From Dietzia sp. ANT_WB102 (GTDB lineage: Bacteria > Actinomycetota > Actinomycetes > Mycobacteriales > Mycobacteriaceae), in NCBI RefSeq assembly GCF_008369165.1, contig NZ_VOBA01000002.1:248001-312000 (forward strand): a stretch of 64,000 nucleotides of DNA, in the 5' to 3' direction. Below the pieces are notes generated by a model that saw only the letters and a list, made by a program, of their open reading frames with translations, was not told where the DNA came from and searched no databases. The stretch's first letter is position 1. Every line of letters begins with the position of its first letter. Of this stretch, positions 16,304-25,242 are shown in pieces. The translations under genes were made by a program, and so were the position numbers.

Positions 16304-17899
16304 ATGACGCAGAACACCGCTCAGCAGGAGATCGCCGCCGGATACGCCACCGACTCGCCGGCGATCACCCTGGGGGCGGTGATGGTCGACGGGACACCCG
16401 ACCCCAGTGCGCGGGTGGCTCTTCCCCTGTCGATGGTCAACCGGCACGGCCTCATCGCCGGCGCTACCGGAACGGGAAAGACCAAGACGGTTCAGTTGTT
16501 GGTGGAGCAGTTGTCGTCGGCGGGTGTCCCCGTCGTCGTCGCCGACATCAAGGGGGACCTCTCCGGCTTGGCCGCGCCAGGGGAGAACAGCCCCAAGGTC
16601 ACCGACCGTGCCGAGCGCGCGGGCGTCGACTGGGCGCCGGAGAGTTTCCCCGTGGAGTTCCTCTCGCTGGGCACAGGGGGCATCGGCGTGCCGGTCCGCG
16701 CGACGATCAGCGACTTCGGGCCCATCCTGCTGTCCAAGGTGCTGGGCCTCAACGCCACCCAGGAGTCGACGCTAGGCCTGATCTTTTACTGGGCCGACCA
16801 GCAGGGGCTCGAACTGTTCGACCTCAAGGATCTGCGCGCCGTGATCGCGCACCTCACCAGCGACGAGGGCAAGGCCGACCTCAAGGGCATCGGCGGCGTG
16901 TCCTCGGCGACGGCCGGAGTGATCCTGCGCGCCCTGGTCACCCTCGAGGCGGCGGGGGGTGACACGTTCTTCGGCGACCCCGCCCTCGATCCGGCGGACC
17001 TCATGCGCACCGTCGACGGACGTGGCGTCGTGACGGCCATCGAGTTGGGGGGAGAGGCCGCCAGGCCTGCGCTGTTCTCGACGTTCCTCATGTGGATCCT
17101 GGCGGAGCTGTTCCAGGAGCTGCCCGAAAAGGGCGACGTGGACACGCCGGAGCTGGTGTTTATCTTCGACGAGGCGCACCTGCTGTTCTCGGACGCGTCT
17201 AAGGCGTTCCTCGAGCAGGTGGTGCAGACGGTCAAGCTCATCCGCTCCAAGGGGGTGGGCGTGTACTTCTGCTCGCAGCAGCCCACCGACATCCCGTCGG
17301 AGGTGCTTTCGCAGCTCGGCGCGCGCGTCCAGCACGCACTGCGGGCGTTCACCCCGGAAGACCAGGCGGCGCTGTCGAAGACAGTGCGGACGTACCCGAA
17401 ATCGGAGGTATACGACATTGAGTCGGCCCTGACGTCACTGGGCACGGGTGAGGCGATCGTCACGGTGCTGTCCGAGCGCGGCGCCCCGACCCCGGTGGCG
17501 TGGACGCTCATGGCCCCGCCCCGTTCGCTCATGGACACCATCGGCACCGACGCGATCACCGAGATGGCCCGCGGCTCCGAGTTGTACGCCAAGTACGGCG
17601 AGACGGTGGATCCGGTGTCGGCGTTCGAGAAGTTGGAGGAGAAGGCGCGCGCCGCCGAGCAGGCTCAAGTCGGTGCTGAGGAGGCTGCCCTTCAGGCGGA
17701 TCTGGCGCGCGAGGAGTCGCGACAGCAGGCCCGCGGCGGCAGCGGCGGTGTCGGCGTTCGACGTGACGACGATGAGGGATTCGTCGCCCAGACCCTGAGC
17801 AACCCCGCCGTGCGCAGTTTCATGCGGTCGGCGGCGTCGGCGGCGGGCCGGGAGCTCACCCGCAGCCTTTTCGGGACGCGCTCGCGTCGGCGTCGCTGA
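16304..17899 (+). CDS. HerA-like ATPase, DUF853 family
   Basis: A 531-residue P-loop ATPase of the HerA/FtsK superfamily, DUF853 (YjgR-like). Walker A is '[10 protein letters not shown]' (residues 53-62), Walker B '[12 protein letters not shown]' (about 282-293), followed by '[10 protein letters not shown]', the conserved sensor region of this family. The C-terminal 80 residues are charged and coiled-coil-like ('[14 protein letters not shown]') and end in a basic tail. Members are hexameric helicase or pump-like ATPases; the physiological role of the DUF853 branch is not established. The ATG at 16304 has AGGAGAG nearby; the frame extending upstream runs antisense through orn and is not coding. 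It converges on the SDR gene with a 13-base gap. Confidence 0.92.
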   Translation: MTQNTAQQEIAAGYATDSPAITLGAVMVDGTPDPSARVALPLSMVNRHGLIAGATGTGKTKTVQLLVEQLSSAGVPVVVADIKGDLSGLAAPGENSPKVTDRAERAGVDWAPESFPVEFLSLGTGGIGVPVRATISDFGPILLSKVLGLNATQESTLGLIFYWADQQGLELFDLKDLRAVIAHLTSDEGKADLKGIGGVSSATAGVILRALVTLEAAGGDTFFGDPALDPADLMRTVDGRGVVTAIELGGEAARPALFSTFLMWILAELFQELPEKGDVDTPELVFIFDEAHLLFSDASKAFLEQVVQTVKLIRSKGVGVYFCSQQPTDIPSEVLSQLGARVQHALRAFTPEDQAALSKTVRTYPKSEVYDIESALTSLGTGEAIVTVLSERGAPTPVAWTLMAPPRSLMDTIGTDAITEMARGSELYAKYGETVDPVSAFEKLEEKARAAEQAQVGAEEAALQADLAREESRQQARGGSGGVGVRRDDDEGFVAQTLSNPAVRSFMRSAASAAGRELTRSLFGTRSRRRR

Positions 17900-17912
17900 C
17901 CCCCGACGCGGG

Positions 17913-18731
17913 TCAGACCTGGGACTGTCCCTCGCCGAGCTTGGCGTAGAACTTGCCGACGATGGGCGCCATGATCCCGCGCGGTGTGTAATTGCCGGCC
18001 ACCGACATCGCCTGGCTCAGCGGCCCGGGAACGATCCGCATCTTGTTGCGGGCCAGCGCGTCGAGTGAGACACGGGCGGTGTACTCGGTGTCCACCCATA
18101 GACGATCAGGAACCAGGCGGTCGACGAAGGTTTTTTCCTCCTCGACGATCTCCTCGGTACGCACCGGGCCCGGCGCCAGCAGCGTGACGTTGACGCCGGA
18201 GCCCTTGAGTTCGCCGCGCAGAGACTCGGAAAACGTGTTGAGGAACGCCTTGGACGCGGCGTAGGTGGCGTTGTTGGGGATCGGCATGTTTCCGGCCGCC
18301 GAGCCCACGTTGAGGATCGCGCCTGAGCGCCGCTCGACCATCCCCGGCAGCACCGCGAGCACGAGATCGTGGCACGCGACCGCGTTGACCTGCACCTGGT
18401 GCTTCTCGTACTCGGGATCTAGGGAGGCGACCGGACCGAAGGTGGCGATGCCCGCGTTGTTGCACAGGACCGAGATCTCGCGCCCGGCCAGCTCGTCCAG
18501 CAGCGGCTGCCGTGCTGCGGGGTCGGCGAGGTCGCACGCGCGGACCTCCACGCTCACCCCGAATTCGCCCTCGAGCCGTGACTTGAGCTCCTGCAGCACG
18601 GCTTCGCGACGGGCCACCACGATCAGCGAATGCCCACGACGGGCGAGTTCGGTGGCCAGGGCCATTCCGATCCCGGAGGAGGCGCCGGTGACGACTGCTC
18701 GGTTCGACGCGGTGGGCGTGGGCAGGGACAT
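17913..18731 (-). CDS. Short-chain dehydrogenase/reductase
   Basis: A 272-residue classical SDR using NAD(P)H. The cofactor motif TGASSGIG is at about residues 16-23, 'NNAG' follows at about 91-94, and the catalytic Tyr/Lys are in 'YAASK' (about 156-160), with the catalytic Ser in 'LNVGSAAG' just before. The Arg-rich segment after beta-2 ('VARRE') favours NADP(H). A good ribosome binding site (GAGGAG) precedes the ATG at 18731. In mycobacteria a similar SDR sits near orn and the HerA-like gene, by my recollection, so it appears to be a conserved neighbour; its substrate is not known. It converges with the HerA-like gene. Confidence 0.9.
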   Translation of the reverse strand: MSLPTPTASNRAVVTGASSGIGMALATELARRGHSLIVVARREAVLQELKSRLEGEFGVSVEVRACDLADPAARQPLLDELAGREISVLCNNAGIATFGPVASLDPEYEKHQVQVNAVACHDLVLAVLPGMVERRSGAILNVGSAAGNMPIPNNATYAASKAFLNTFSESLRGELKGSGVNVTLLAPGPVRTEEIVEEEKTFVDRLVPDRLWVDTEYTARVSLDALARNKMRIVPGPLSQAMSVAGNYTPRGIMAPIVGKFYAKLGEGQSQV

Positions 18732-18856
18732 GGGGCTCCTCGGGTCTTCCGCTCGGTGCGCCCGCCGATAGCGGGTGTGGCAGCGCTGACCTTACCCGCG
18801 TGATGCCCGCCGGAGCACGGCCGAGTCCCAGCTTGAGCAGCAAGAGGAGCAGCACG

Positions 18857-19126
18857 ATGCCGCCCCCGTCAGAGAAAGTGTGGAGTGTGGTCGGGGCCGT
18901 CGCGCACGTCAAGGATCGAGTCGACCTGTGCACCTACGTCACCTGTCCGGTCCTGCGGTACCACCCGGCGGTTGTTGCACAGAAGGCGGCGACCGTGCAG
19001 GTGCGGCCGTACGGGGGCCGGATACACCGACACCGCCCTGATCCAGATCGGCGACTCGCGCTGGACCAGTTCCGCGCGGAGGCGGCCGAACCTTCGCTGG
19101 CACGGCTGCGGAAGGCCGCGGGCTGA
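18857..19126 (+). pseudogene. Remnant of an F420-type luciferase-like (LLM) oxidoreductase
   Basis: Starting near 18878 the frame reads 'VWSVVGAVAHVKDRVDL' and 'CTYVTCPVLRYHPAVVAQKA', a hallmark of actinobacterial F420-dependent LLM oxidoreductases near residue 60-95 of a ~320-residue protein. It then jumps directly to 'VRPYGG', and in the +1 frame 'AGYTDTALIQIGD', which in intact enzymes lies near the C-terminus; the original frame resumes as 'LDQFRAEAAEPSLARL' to the stop. So about 200 codons have been lost and two frameshifts remain. The last base is 15 bases before tRNA-Arg. Family assignment rests on remembered motifs. Confidence 0.6.
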
Positions 19127-19141
19127 CACGGTGCCGATCGG

Positions 19142-19214
19142 CGCCCCCGAGAGGATTCGAACCCCTGACCAGCCGGGTAGAAACCGGATGCTCTATCCAC
19201 TGAGCTACGGAGGC
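19142..19214 (-). tRNA. tRNA-Arg (anticodon TCT)
   Basis: A 73-base cloverleaf on the minus strand, acceptor GCCTCCG/CGGGGGC with one G-T pair, discriminator G, anticodon loop TTTCTAC and T-arm GGTTCGAATCC. CCA is not encoded. Confidence 0.96.
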
Positions 19215-19309
19215 CTGCGACGCGCGCGTCCGGCGTCGCCGGGAGAATGGTAGCCGATCCGGGGGGTGGGTCGGACAGTGGCGAATCTGCCCGGGGACGC
19301 TCGGGTTCC

Positions 19310-19315
19310 TACGAT
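19310..19315 (+). promoter_or_regulatory. -10 element of leaderless promoter
   Basis: TACGAT ends seven bases before the ATG at 19323. With no Shine-Dalgarno sequence, transcription probably starts at the start codon. Confidence 0.5.
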
Positions 19316-19322
19316 AGAGGTT

Positions 19323-21353
19323 ATGACGTCGTCGAAGACCGCCCTTGCCACCGCCGGTCGGTTCGGAACCCGCAACATTGTTGCCCTGGTCTTGCTCTTG
19401 GCGGCGGTGGCGGCGGGGGTGGTCATCCCGCTGTCGGCCATGTCCGCCGAGCTGGCGCTCGAGCTGGTCGGTGTGCCCGACCCGGGCCCGATCACCACGG
19501 CGGGTCTACCGGTACTGCGGTCCATCGGCGAACTCCTCGCCGCCATCGCGGTGGGTGCAGCGCTGTTCGCAGCGTTCTTCACTCCTCCGCAGAAGGACAA
19601 GACCCTCGACGTCGACGGCTACCGCATGCAGCAGCTCTCCTCATGGGTGAACATCGCTTGGGCGGTTGCCGCGGCCCTACTCATTCCGCTGACGCTTTCG
19701 GACGTCTCCGGGCGTACGTTCTGGGAGTCGCTGCCGCCGGACCAGTGGCTGGTGGCGATCAACCAGATTGACGTCGCGTCATCCTGGCGCTGGGCCGCGA
19801 TCATCGCTCTGGTAGCCGGCATCGGGCAGCGGCTCACGCTGAGCTGGCGGTGGTCGGTCATCTGGCTGGCAGTCTCCGCGCTCTCGCTCCTCCCGGTGGC
19901 GGCCACGGGCCACGCGTCGGGCAGCACCGCGCACGACATCGCCACCAACTCGCTGATCATCCACCTGTTCGGTGCCGCGTTCTACGTCGGTGGGCTCGTC
20001 GCCCTGATCGTGCACACGTGGCGCGGCGGCTCCCGCGTCGCCTTGGCCCTGCGCCGCTATTCGGTGGTCGCGACGGTCGCGATCGTCGCGCTTGGCTTCA
20101 CGGGCGTCATCAACGCGATCGTGCGCCTGCACCCCGCCGACCTTTTCACCTCCACCTACGGTTTGCTGGTGGTGTCCAAGGCATTGGTGCTGTGCCTACT
20201 GGCACTGTTCGGTCTGGCGATTCGCCGCCGAGTGATCGCCAAGATCGAGTCGACGGGTGCCAATGCGCCGGTCGACAGGCCGACCCTGCTGCGGATCATC
20301 CTGGTGGAAGCGATGGTCATGGCGGGCACGCTGGGTCTGTCTGTCTCGCTCGGCCGCACGCCGCCGCCCGCACCGCTGTACGTCCCCACGCGTCAGGAGG
20401 CGCTGCTCGGTTTCGAATTGCCCGGCCCCTTCGCGTTCAGCACCGTGTTCGGCACGTGGCGGTTCGACATGGTGCTGGGCCTTGCTTCGGTCATCCTGTT
20501 GGGCCTGTACGTCTGGGGGCTCGTGCAGCTGCGCCGTCGCGGCATTTCGTGGCCGGCCAGCCGCACCGCCTTCTGGGTGTCGGGCTGCGTGATCCTGTTC
20601 CTCACCACCAGCTCCGGGATGGGGATGTACATGATGGCGGACTTCGCCAGCCACATGGTGGGTCACATGCTCGTCTCGATGCTGGTGCCGGTGATGCTGG
20701 CGCTCGGCGGCCCGTTCACGCTCGCACTGCGCGCACTGCCGGCCGCCGGTCGGGGCAACCCGCCGGGGCCCCGCGAGTGGCTGGTGGAGTTCATCAACAA
20801 CCCCCTTTCGCGCTTCCTCACCCACCCGGTCGTGGCGTCGGTGCAGTTCGTGGCTGGTTTCTACCTCATTTACTTCGGCGGGTTCTATCAGACGCTCGCT
20901 TCCGAGCACATGGGCCACATGTTCATGAACGTGCACTTCCTCATCAGCGGTTACCTCTTCTACTGGGTGATCATCGGCGTGGATGCCGCGCCGCGGCACT
21001 TCTCGCCGATGTACAAGCTCATGGTGCTGTTGGGCTCGCTGCCGTTCCACGCGTTCTTCGGCATCCTGCTCATGAACTACCCCAGCGTCCTGGCCGAGAG
21101 ATGGTATTCGGGGATCGGCTTGCCGTGGATCCCGGACCTGCTGCAGAGCCAGCGGGTAGGCGGCGGCGTCGCGTGGGCGGCGGGGGAGATCCCTCTGGTG
21201 ATCGTCATGCTGGCTCTGGCGTGGCAGTGGTACCAGAGCGACATGCGTGAGGCCCGGCGCGGGGAGCGGCAGGCCGAGCGAGATGACGACGCCGAGCTCA
21301 AGGCGTATAACGAGATGCTCCGCGAGATGTCCCGCGCCGATCGTCGACACTGA
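19323..21353 (+). CDS. CopD/CtaG fusion: copper and cytochrome c oxidase assembly membrane protein
   Basis: A 676-residue polytopic membrane protein. The N-terminal half (about 1-350) has the CopD copper-resistance domain with several transmembrane helices and 'ATGHASG'; the C-terminal half (about 350-640) is a caa3-type CtaG domain with the conserved 'GMGMYMMADFASHMVGHML' and 'HMGHMFMNVHFLISGY' His/Met-rich segments that suggest copper handling for cytochrome oxidase assembly. The fused form is usual in Mycobacteriales. A charged cytoplasmic tail ends the protein. The ATG at 19323 is preferred to an in-frame upstream ATG at 19266 because TACGAT stands seven bases before it. Next gene: ssb. 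Confidence 0.92.
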   Translation: MTSSKTALATAGRFGTRNIVALVLLLAAVAAGVVIPLSAMSAELALELVGVPDPGPITTAGLPVLRSIGELLAAIAVGAALFAAFFTPPQKDKTLDVDGYRMQQLSSWVNIAWAVAAALLIPLTLSDVSGRTFWESLPPDQWLVAINQIDVASSWRWAAIIALVAGIGQRLTLSWRWSVIWLAVSALSLLPVAATGHASGSTAHDIATNSLIIHLFGAAFYVGGLVALIVHTWRGGSRVALALRRYSVVATVAIVALGFTGVINAIVRLHPADLFTSTYGLLVVSKALVLCLLALFGLAIRRRVIAKIESTGANAPVDRPTLLRIILVEAMVMAGTLGLSVSLGRTPPPAPLYVPTRQEALLGFELPGPFAFSTVFGTWRFDMVLGLASVILLGLYVWGLVQLRRRGISWPASRTAFWVSGCVILFLTTSSGMGMYMMADFASHMVGHMLVSMLVPVMLALGGPFTLALRALPAAGRGNPPGPREWLVEFINNPLSRFLTHPVVASVQFVAGFYLIYFGGFYQTLASEHMGHMFMNVHFLISGYLFYWVIIGVDAAPRHFSPMYKLMVLLGSLPFHAFFGILLMNYPSVLAERWYSGIGLPWIPDLLQSQRVGGGVAWAAGEIPLVIVMLALAWQWYQSDMREARRGERQAERDDDAELKAYNEMLREMSRADRRH

Positions 21354-21519
21354 CACCGCGCTCCTCGTCGTCCGATTGAACGCTGTTCTCCACACCCCGC
21401 CACCTCTCCACAGTGCGGCCACGACGGGCGGTGAGGGCGAAGGGTGACGACGACGAGCTGGGGCACGCTCGGGTCACGAGGCCGACGCACGGTCGGCCGA
21501 ACGTGACAGGAGTTAGCCC

Positions 21520-22029
21520 ATGAACGAGACTCACACGACCGTCCGCGGAACGGTAATCACCGACCCCACCACCCGGCGGGTGGGCGACGACCAGGTCTTC
21601 ACCTTTCGGGTGGCCAGCAACAGCCGCTACCAGGATCGCCTCTCGGGGGAGTGGAAGACCGGCGGCACGCTGTATTTCTCCGCCAACTGCTGGGGCAGGC
21701 TGGCACAACGGGCGTCCGGCGCGATCTGCAAGGGCGACGGGGTGATCCTCCACGGCCGGTTGCTCACCAACGAGTACGAGCGTGACGGCCGACTCATGCG
21801 TGACCTGGAGATGCGGGTCAGCGCCGTGGGGCCGGACCTGTCCCGCATGGACGTCACGGTTCGCCGGGCAAAGACGGATGCGCCGGTCGAGGGGCCGGGC
21901 GCCGATGGGGGTGGTCCGCAGGACGTGGGCGGGGGCGAGGACGCGATGGACATCGGGTCGCGGGACTCACAGGCGGCGGAGTCCGAGCCGAGCGATGAGG
22001 GCGAGTTCGTGGGGGCGGCCGGAGCCTGA
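21520..22029 (+). CDS. ssb: Single-stranded DNA-binding protein (second, SsbB-like type)
   Basis: A 169-residue protein with one OB-fold (about residues 5-115: 'TTVRGTVITDPTTRRVG', 'TLYFSANCWGRLAQ', 'GDGVILHGRLLTNEYERDG'). It is followed by a disordered acidic Gly/Glu-rich tail, but the last residues ('EFVGAAGA') lack the DDDIPF-like tip that recruits partner proteins in the main replicative SSB. This and the position before ettA match the second SSB of mycobacteria (Rv2478c, from memory) rather than the essential one beside rpsF. CAGGAG precedes the ATG. Likely role: covering single-stranded DNA in recombination or stress. Confidence 0.92.
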   Translation: MNETHTTVRGTVITDPTTRRVGDDQVFTFRVASNSRYQDRLSGEWKTGGTLYFSANCWGRLAQRASGAICKGDGVILHGRLLTNEYERDGRLMRDLEMRVSAVGPDLSRMDVTVRRAKTDAPVEGPGADGGGPQDVGGGEDAMDIGSRDSQAAESEPSDEGEFVGAAGA

Positions 22030-22154
22030 TGCGGCGGGACGTGGGGGCGGCGTCCAACGCGGGCGCCGGGGCCGCGGGCGGACACGTAACATGGGGGTCG
22101 TGCCCGCGGCCCACCCGCGGCGATGTGAACTATTTGCGCAGGTGAGAGGGTAGA

Positions 22155-23828
22155 ATGGCCGAGTTTATCTACACGATGAAGAAGGTACGTAAGGCGCACG
22201 GGGACAAGGTGATCCTCGATGACGTCACGATGTCCTTCTACCCCGGTGCGAAGATCGGCGTCGTGGGCCCCAACGGCGCCGGCAAGTCCTCCATCCTCAA
22301 GATCATGGCCGGGATCGATCAGCCCTCCAACGGCGAGGCGTTCCTCGACCCGGAGGCCACTGTCGGCATCCTGCTGCAGGAGCCTGAGCTCGATCCGGAC
22401 AAGACCGTCAAGGAGAACGTCGAGGACGGACTCGGCGAGACGATGGTGCAGCTGCGCCGGTACAACGAGGTCGCCGAGGAGATGGCGACCAACTACACCG
22501 ACGAGCTCATGGAGGAAATGGGTCGGCTGCAGGAGCAGCTCGACGCCGTGGACGCCTGGGATGTCGACTCGCAGATCGAGCAGGCCATGGATGCCCTGCG
22601 CTGCCCGCCGGGCGATTCGCCGGTGACCAACCTGTCCGGCGGCGAGATGCGTCGCGTGGCGCTCTGCAAGCTTCTGTTGAGCAAGCCTGACCTGCTGCTG
22701 CTCGACGAGCCCACAAACCACCTGGACGCTGAGTCCGTGCTGTGGCTCGAGCAGCACCTGGCCGCCTATCCCGGCGCCGTCCTGGCAGTCACACACGACC
22801 GGTACTTCCTTGACCACGTTGCGGAGTGGATCTGCGAGGTCGACCGCGGCCAGTTGCACCCCTACGAGGGCAACTACTCCACCTACCTGGAGAAGAAAGC
22901 CGAGCGCCTGGAGGTCCAAGGCAAGAAGGACCAGAAGCTGCAGAAGCGTCTCAAGGCCGAGCTCGAGTGGGTGCGCTCCGGCGCCAAGGCCCGGCAGAGT
23001 AAGTCCAAGGCCCGTCTGGCCAAGTACGAGGAGATGGCCGCGGAGGCCGAGAAGCACCGCAAGCTCGATTTCGAAGAGATCCAGATCCCCACGCCGCCGC
23101 GCCTCGGCAACGTGGTGGTGGAGGTCGAGAACCTGCACAAGGGCTTCGACGGCCGCGTCCTCATCAAGGACCTGTCGTTCACCCTTCCGCGAAACGGCAT
23201 CGTCGGCGTGATCGGTCCCAACGGTGTCGGTAAGACGACACTGTTCAAGACCATCGTGGGCCTCGAGGAGCCGGATTCCGGCACTGTCAAGGTGGGCGAC
23301 ACCGTCAAGCTCAGTTACGTGGACCAGAACCGCGCGAACATCGACCCGGAGAAATCGGTGTGGGAGGTCGTCTCCGAGGGCAACGACTACATCGAGGTCG
23401 GCCAGAACGAGATGCCCTCGCGCGCCTACGTCAGCGCCTTCGGCTTCAAGGGGCCGGACCAGCAGAAGAAGGCTGGCGTCCTGTCCGGTGGTGAGCGCAA
23501 CCGTCTCAACCTGGCGCTGACCCTCAAGGTTGGCGGCAACCTGATCCTCCTGGACGAGCCGACCAACGACCTCGACACCGAGACGCTGGGCAGCCTGGAG
23601 AACGCACTCGAGGACTTCCCGGGTTGCGCCGTCGTCATCTCGCACGACCGGTGGTTCCTGGACCGCACTTGTACCCACATCCTCGCCTGGGAGGGCAACG
23701 TGGCCGAGGGGCAGTGGTACTGGTTCGAGGGCAACTTCGAGGGCTACGAGAAGAACAAGGTCGAGCGTCTCGGCGCCGACGCGGCCCGCCCGCACCGGGT
23801 CACGCACCGCAAACTCACGAGGGACTGA
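22155..23828 (+). CDS. ettA: Energy-dependent translational throttle protein EttA (ABC-F)
   Basis: A 557-residue ABC-F protein with two nucleotide-binding domains and no membrane part. Walker A 'GPNGAGKSS' (about 37-45) and 'GPNGVGKTT' (about 355-363); signatures 'LSGGEMRRVAL' and 'LSGGERNRLNLAL'; Walker B 'LLLLDEPTNHLD' and 'LILLDEPTNDLD'. The inserted 'arm' and the inter-domain linker ('KKDQKLQKRLKAELEW') are as in EttA. It binds the ribosomal E site and gates entry into elongation according to ATP/ADP. GAGAGGG precedes the ATG. It heads a run of genes: the first thioesterase begins 7 bases after its stop. Confidence 0.97.
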   Translation: MAEFIYTMKKVRKAHGDKVILDDVTMSFYPGAKIGVVGPNGAGKSSILKIMAGIDQPSNGEAFLDPEATVGILLQEPELDPDKTVKENVEDGLGETMVQLRRYNEVAEEMATNYTDELMEEMGRLQEQLDAVDAWDVDSQIEQAMDALRCPPGDSPVTNLSGGEMRRVALCKLLLSKPDLLLLDEPTNHLDAESVLWLEQHLAAYPGAVLAVTHDRYFLDHVAEWICEVDRGQLHPYEGNYSTYLEKKAERLEVQGKKDQKLQKRLKAELEWVRSGAKARQSKSKARLAKYEEMAAEAEKHRKLDFEEIQIPTPPRLGNVVVEVENLHKGFDGRVLIKDLSFTLPRNGIVGVIGPNGVGKTTLFKTIVGLEEPDSGTVKVGDTVKLSYVDQNRANIDPEKSVWEVVSEGNDYIEVGQNEMPSRAYVSAFGFKGPDQQKKAGVLSGGERNRLNLALTLKVGGNLILLDEPTNDLDTETLGSLENALEDFPGCAVVISHDRWFLDRTCTHILAWEGNVAEGQWYWFEGNFEGYEKNKVERLGADAARPHRVTHRKLTRD

Positions 23829-23834
23829 CCGACG

Positions 23835-24305
23835 ATGGCCACACCGATCACACAGGGCGCTGATACCCCGACCGGGGACCTCACCTCGGCGGGGGCCGTG
23901 CACCGGGTCCGGATCCCGTTGCGAATTTCCGACTTCGTGGGCATGCACGTCAACAACGTGCGGTTCCAGGAGTTCTCGCAGGACGCCCGGTTGATGTGGT
24001 TCCGCGAGAAGTTCGGTGTGCCGGGCTCGCGGGTGCCGATAGCGCTCGCGCGGTGGATGGAAATCGACTTCCGCCGCACGATCGGCATGGGCGTGTCCGA
24101 GGTGTGGGTGGACGTGCAGATTCTGCGGGTGGGCCGCACCTCGTTCACGATGCGGACCTCCATCGGCTCCGAGTCGACCGGTACCGAACCGTGCGCGGTG
24201 GTCGACACGGTGTTGGTCGTCACGGCCGAAGACGAAATCACGACAATGGAGATCACCCCCGAGGAGCGGACCGCGCTGCTCGGGGACCGGGAGGAGGCGG
24301 GATGA
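23835..24305 (+). CDS. Hot-dog thioesterase-like protein 1
   Basis: A 156-residue acyl-CoA thioesterase-family (4HBT) hot-dog protein. The family 'HVNN' motif is present in 'RISDFVGMHVNN' at about residues 33-44, but the Asp that normally lies four residues before the His is Phe here; the only nearby Asp is one position earlier. Catalysis may therefore differ or be lost. It starts 7 bases after ettA and its stop overlaps the next start as ATGA, so it is co-translated with the second thioesterase. Substrate unknown; the context (ettA, two further hot-dog proteins) gives no direct hint. Confidence 0.85.
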   Translation: MATPITQGADTPTGDLTSAGAVHRVRIPLRISDFVGMHVNNVRFQEFSQDARLMWFREKFGVPGSRVPIALARWMEIDFRRTIGMGVSEVWVDVQILRVGRTSFTMRTSIGSESTGTEPCAVVDTVLVVTAEDEITTMEITPEERTALLGDREEAG

Positions 24306-24760
24306 CGCAACGGGATGGCGCGGACGCCGGGACGTTCCGCTGCACACTGCAGGTGCGGTGGGCGGACTTCGACCAACTCGGCCACGTCAATAACATCAAG
24401 TATCTCGAGTACGCGCAGGAGGCTCGGATCCTCTTCGTCCGCAGCCGGTTCGGTCCGTTCGGGCTGGGCAACCTTCCGCAGGTCGTGCGACGGACCGAGA
24501 TCGACCACCTGCGGCCCATCCTGCGTGATTCCACCTCGGTGGACGTAGAGATCGAGGTGGAACACGTCGGCACAACCTCGTATCAGATCCGCCAGACCAT
24601 CCTCGACTCGGCGGGCGAGATCTGCTGCACCCTGCGGGTCGTCATGGTCGCCTATGACACGTCCACATCCGCCGCCGTGGAGATCCCCACCGGGGTGCGC
24701 AACGTGTTGGAGGCGGCTCAACAACTCGCGGCGATCACCGACCAGGGGCCCTCCAGGTGA
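24302..24760 (+). CDS. Hot-dog acyl-CoA thioesterase 2
   Basis: A 152-residue 4HBT-fold protein with the canonical active-site string 'WADFDQLGHVNN' (about residues 20-31), including the catalytic Asp four residues before His. It most resembles the YbgC/FadM-type acyl-CoA thioesterases that hydrolyse acyl-CoA to free acid and CoA in the cytoplasm. Start ATG 24302 overlaps the previous stop (ATGA), and its stop overlaps the next GTG (GTGA). An open frame extending further upstream is the shifted frame of thioesterase 1. Homologues sit after ettA in mycobacteria (Rv2475c, from memory), but as a single gene. Confidence 0.9.
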   Translation: MTQRDGADAGTFRCTLQVRWADFDQLGHVNNIKYLEYAQEARILFVRSRFGPFGLGNLPQVVRRTEIDHLRPILRDSTSVDVEIEVEHVGTTSYQIRQTILDSAGEICCTLRVVMVAYDTSTSAAVEIPTGVRNVLEAAQQLAAITDQGPSR

Positions 24761-25242
24761 CCGACCAGCTCGTCTACGAGACCGGCGGTCCTCTGGGCGT
24801 GTCGGGGGAGCCGGGACGACGAGTATTCACCGCGGCGATGCCGGTGCGATGGTCGGACCAGGACCTCTACCACCATGTTAATCACGCCCGGATGATCACC
24901 CTGATCGAGGAGGCGCGGATTCCGTGGCTCTTCGAAGAGGGCAGGCCCACCACGACGCTCACCGCCGGTGCGGTGATGACCGACCTGTCGGTGAAGTACC
25001 GGGGTCAGGTCAAGCACGCTGACGGCCCGATCCGAGTGCGGATGTGGTGCGAGAAGGTCGGCGGTGCGATGTTCGTGGCCCGTCACGAGGTCCGTACCCG
25101 TACCACCCCCGACTCGGCGCCACCGGCGGTCGACTGCACGGCGACCGTCGCCGCATTCGACCTGGCCACACAGCGCCCCCGTCGGTTTACGCGAGCCGAG
25201 CGGGACTACCTGTTGGAGTTCCGGCACGAGGATCCGGCGTGA
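24757..25242 (+). CDS. Hot-dog thioesterase 3
   Basis: A 161-residue hot-dog protein. The active-site string is 'WSDQDLYHHVNHARM' (about residues 32-46): the catalytic Asp is kept, while the usual HVNN is HVNH. So of the three tandem paralogues this one is a sequence variant that still has the Asp. It is GTG-started with a 4-base GTGA overlap on both sides. Substrates of the three are unknown; they could form homo- or heteromers, as hot-dog proteins assemble into dimers and tetramers. Confidence 0.88.
   Translation: MTDQLVYETGGPLGVSGEPGRRVFTAAMPVRWSDQDLYHHVNHARMITLIEEARIPWLFEEGRPTTTLTAGAVMTDLSVKYRGQVKHADGPIRVRMWCEKVGGAMFVARHEVRTRTTPDSAPPAVDCTATVAAFDLATQRPRRFTRAERDYLLEFRHEDPA

Noticed and set aside
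18800-18856. Extended start for the 108-residue frame before tRNA-Arg
   Set aside because: The upstream part shows no similarity; I treat the frame as a remnant of an LLM oxidoreductase from 18857 only.
21627-24347. 906-residue minus-strand open frame across ssb and ettA
   Set aside because: Antisense to clear ssb and ettA coding regions with intact motifs; no ribosome binding site or domain.
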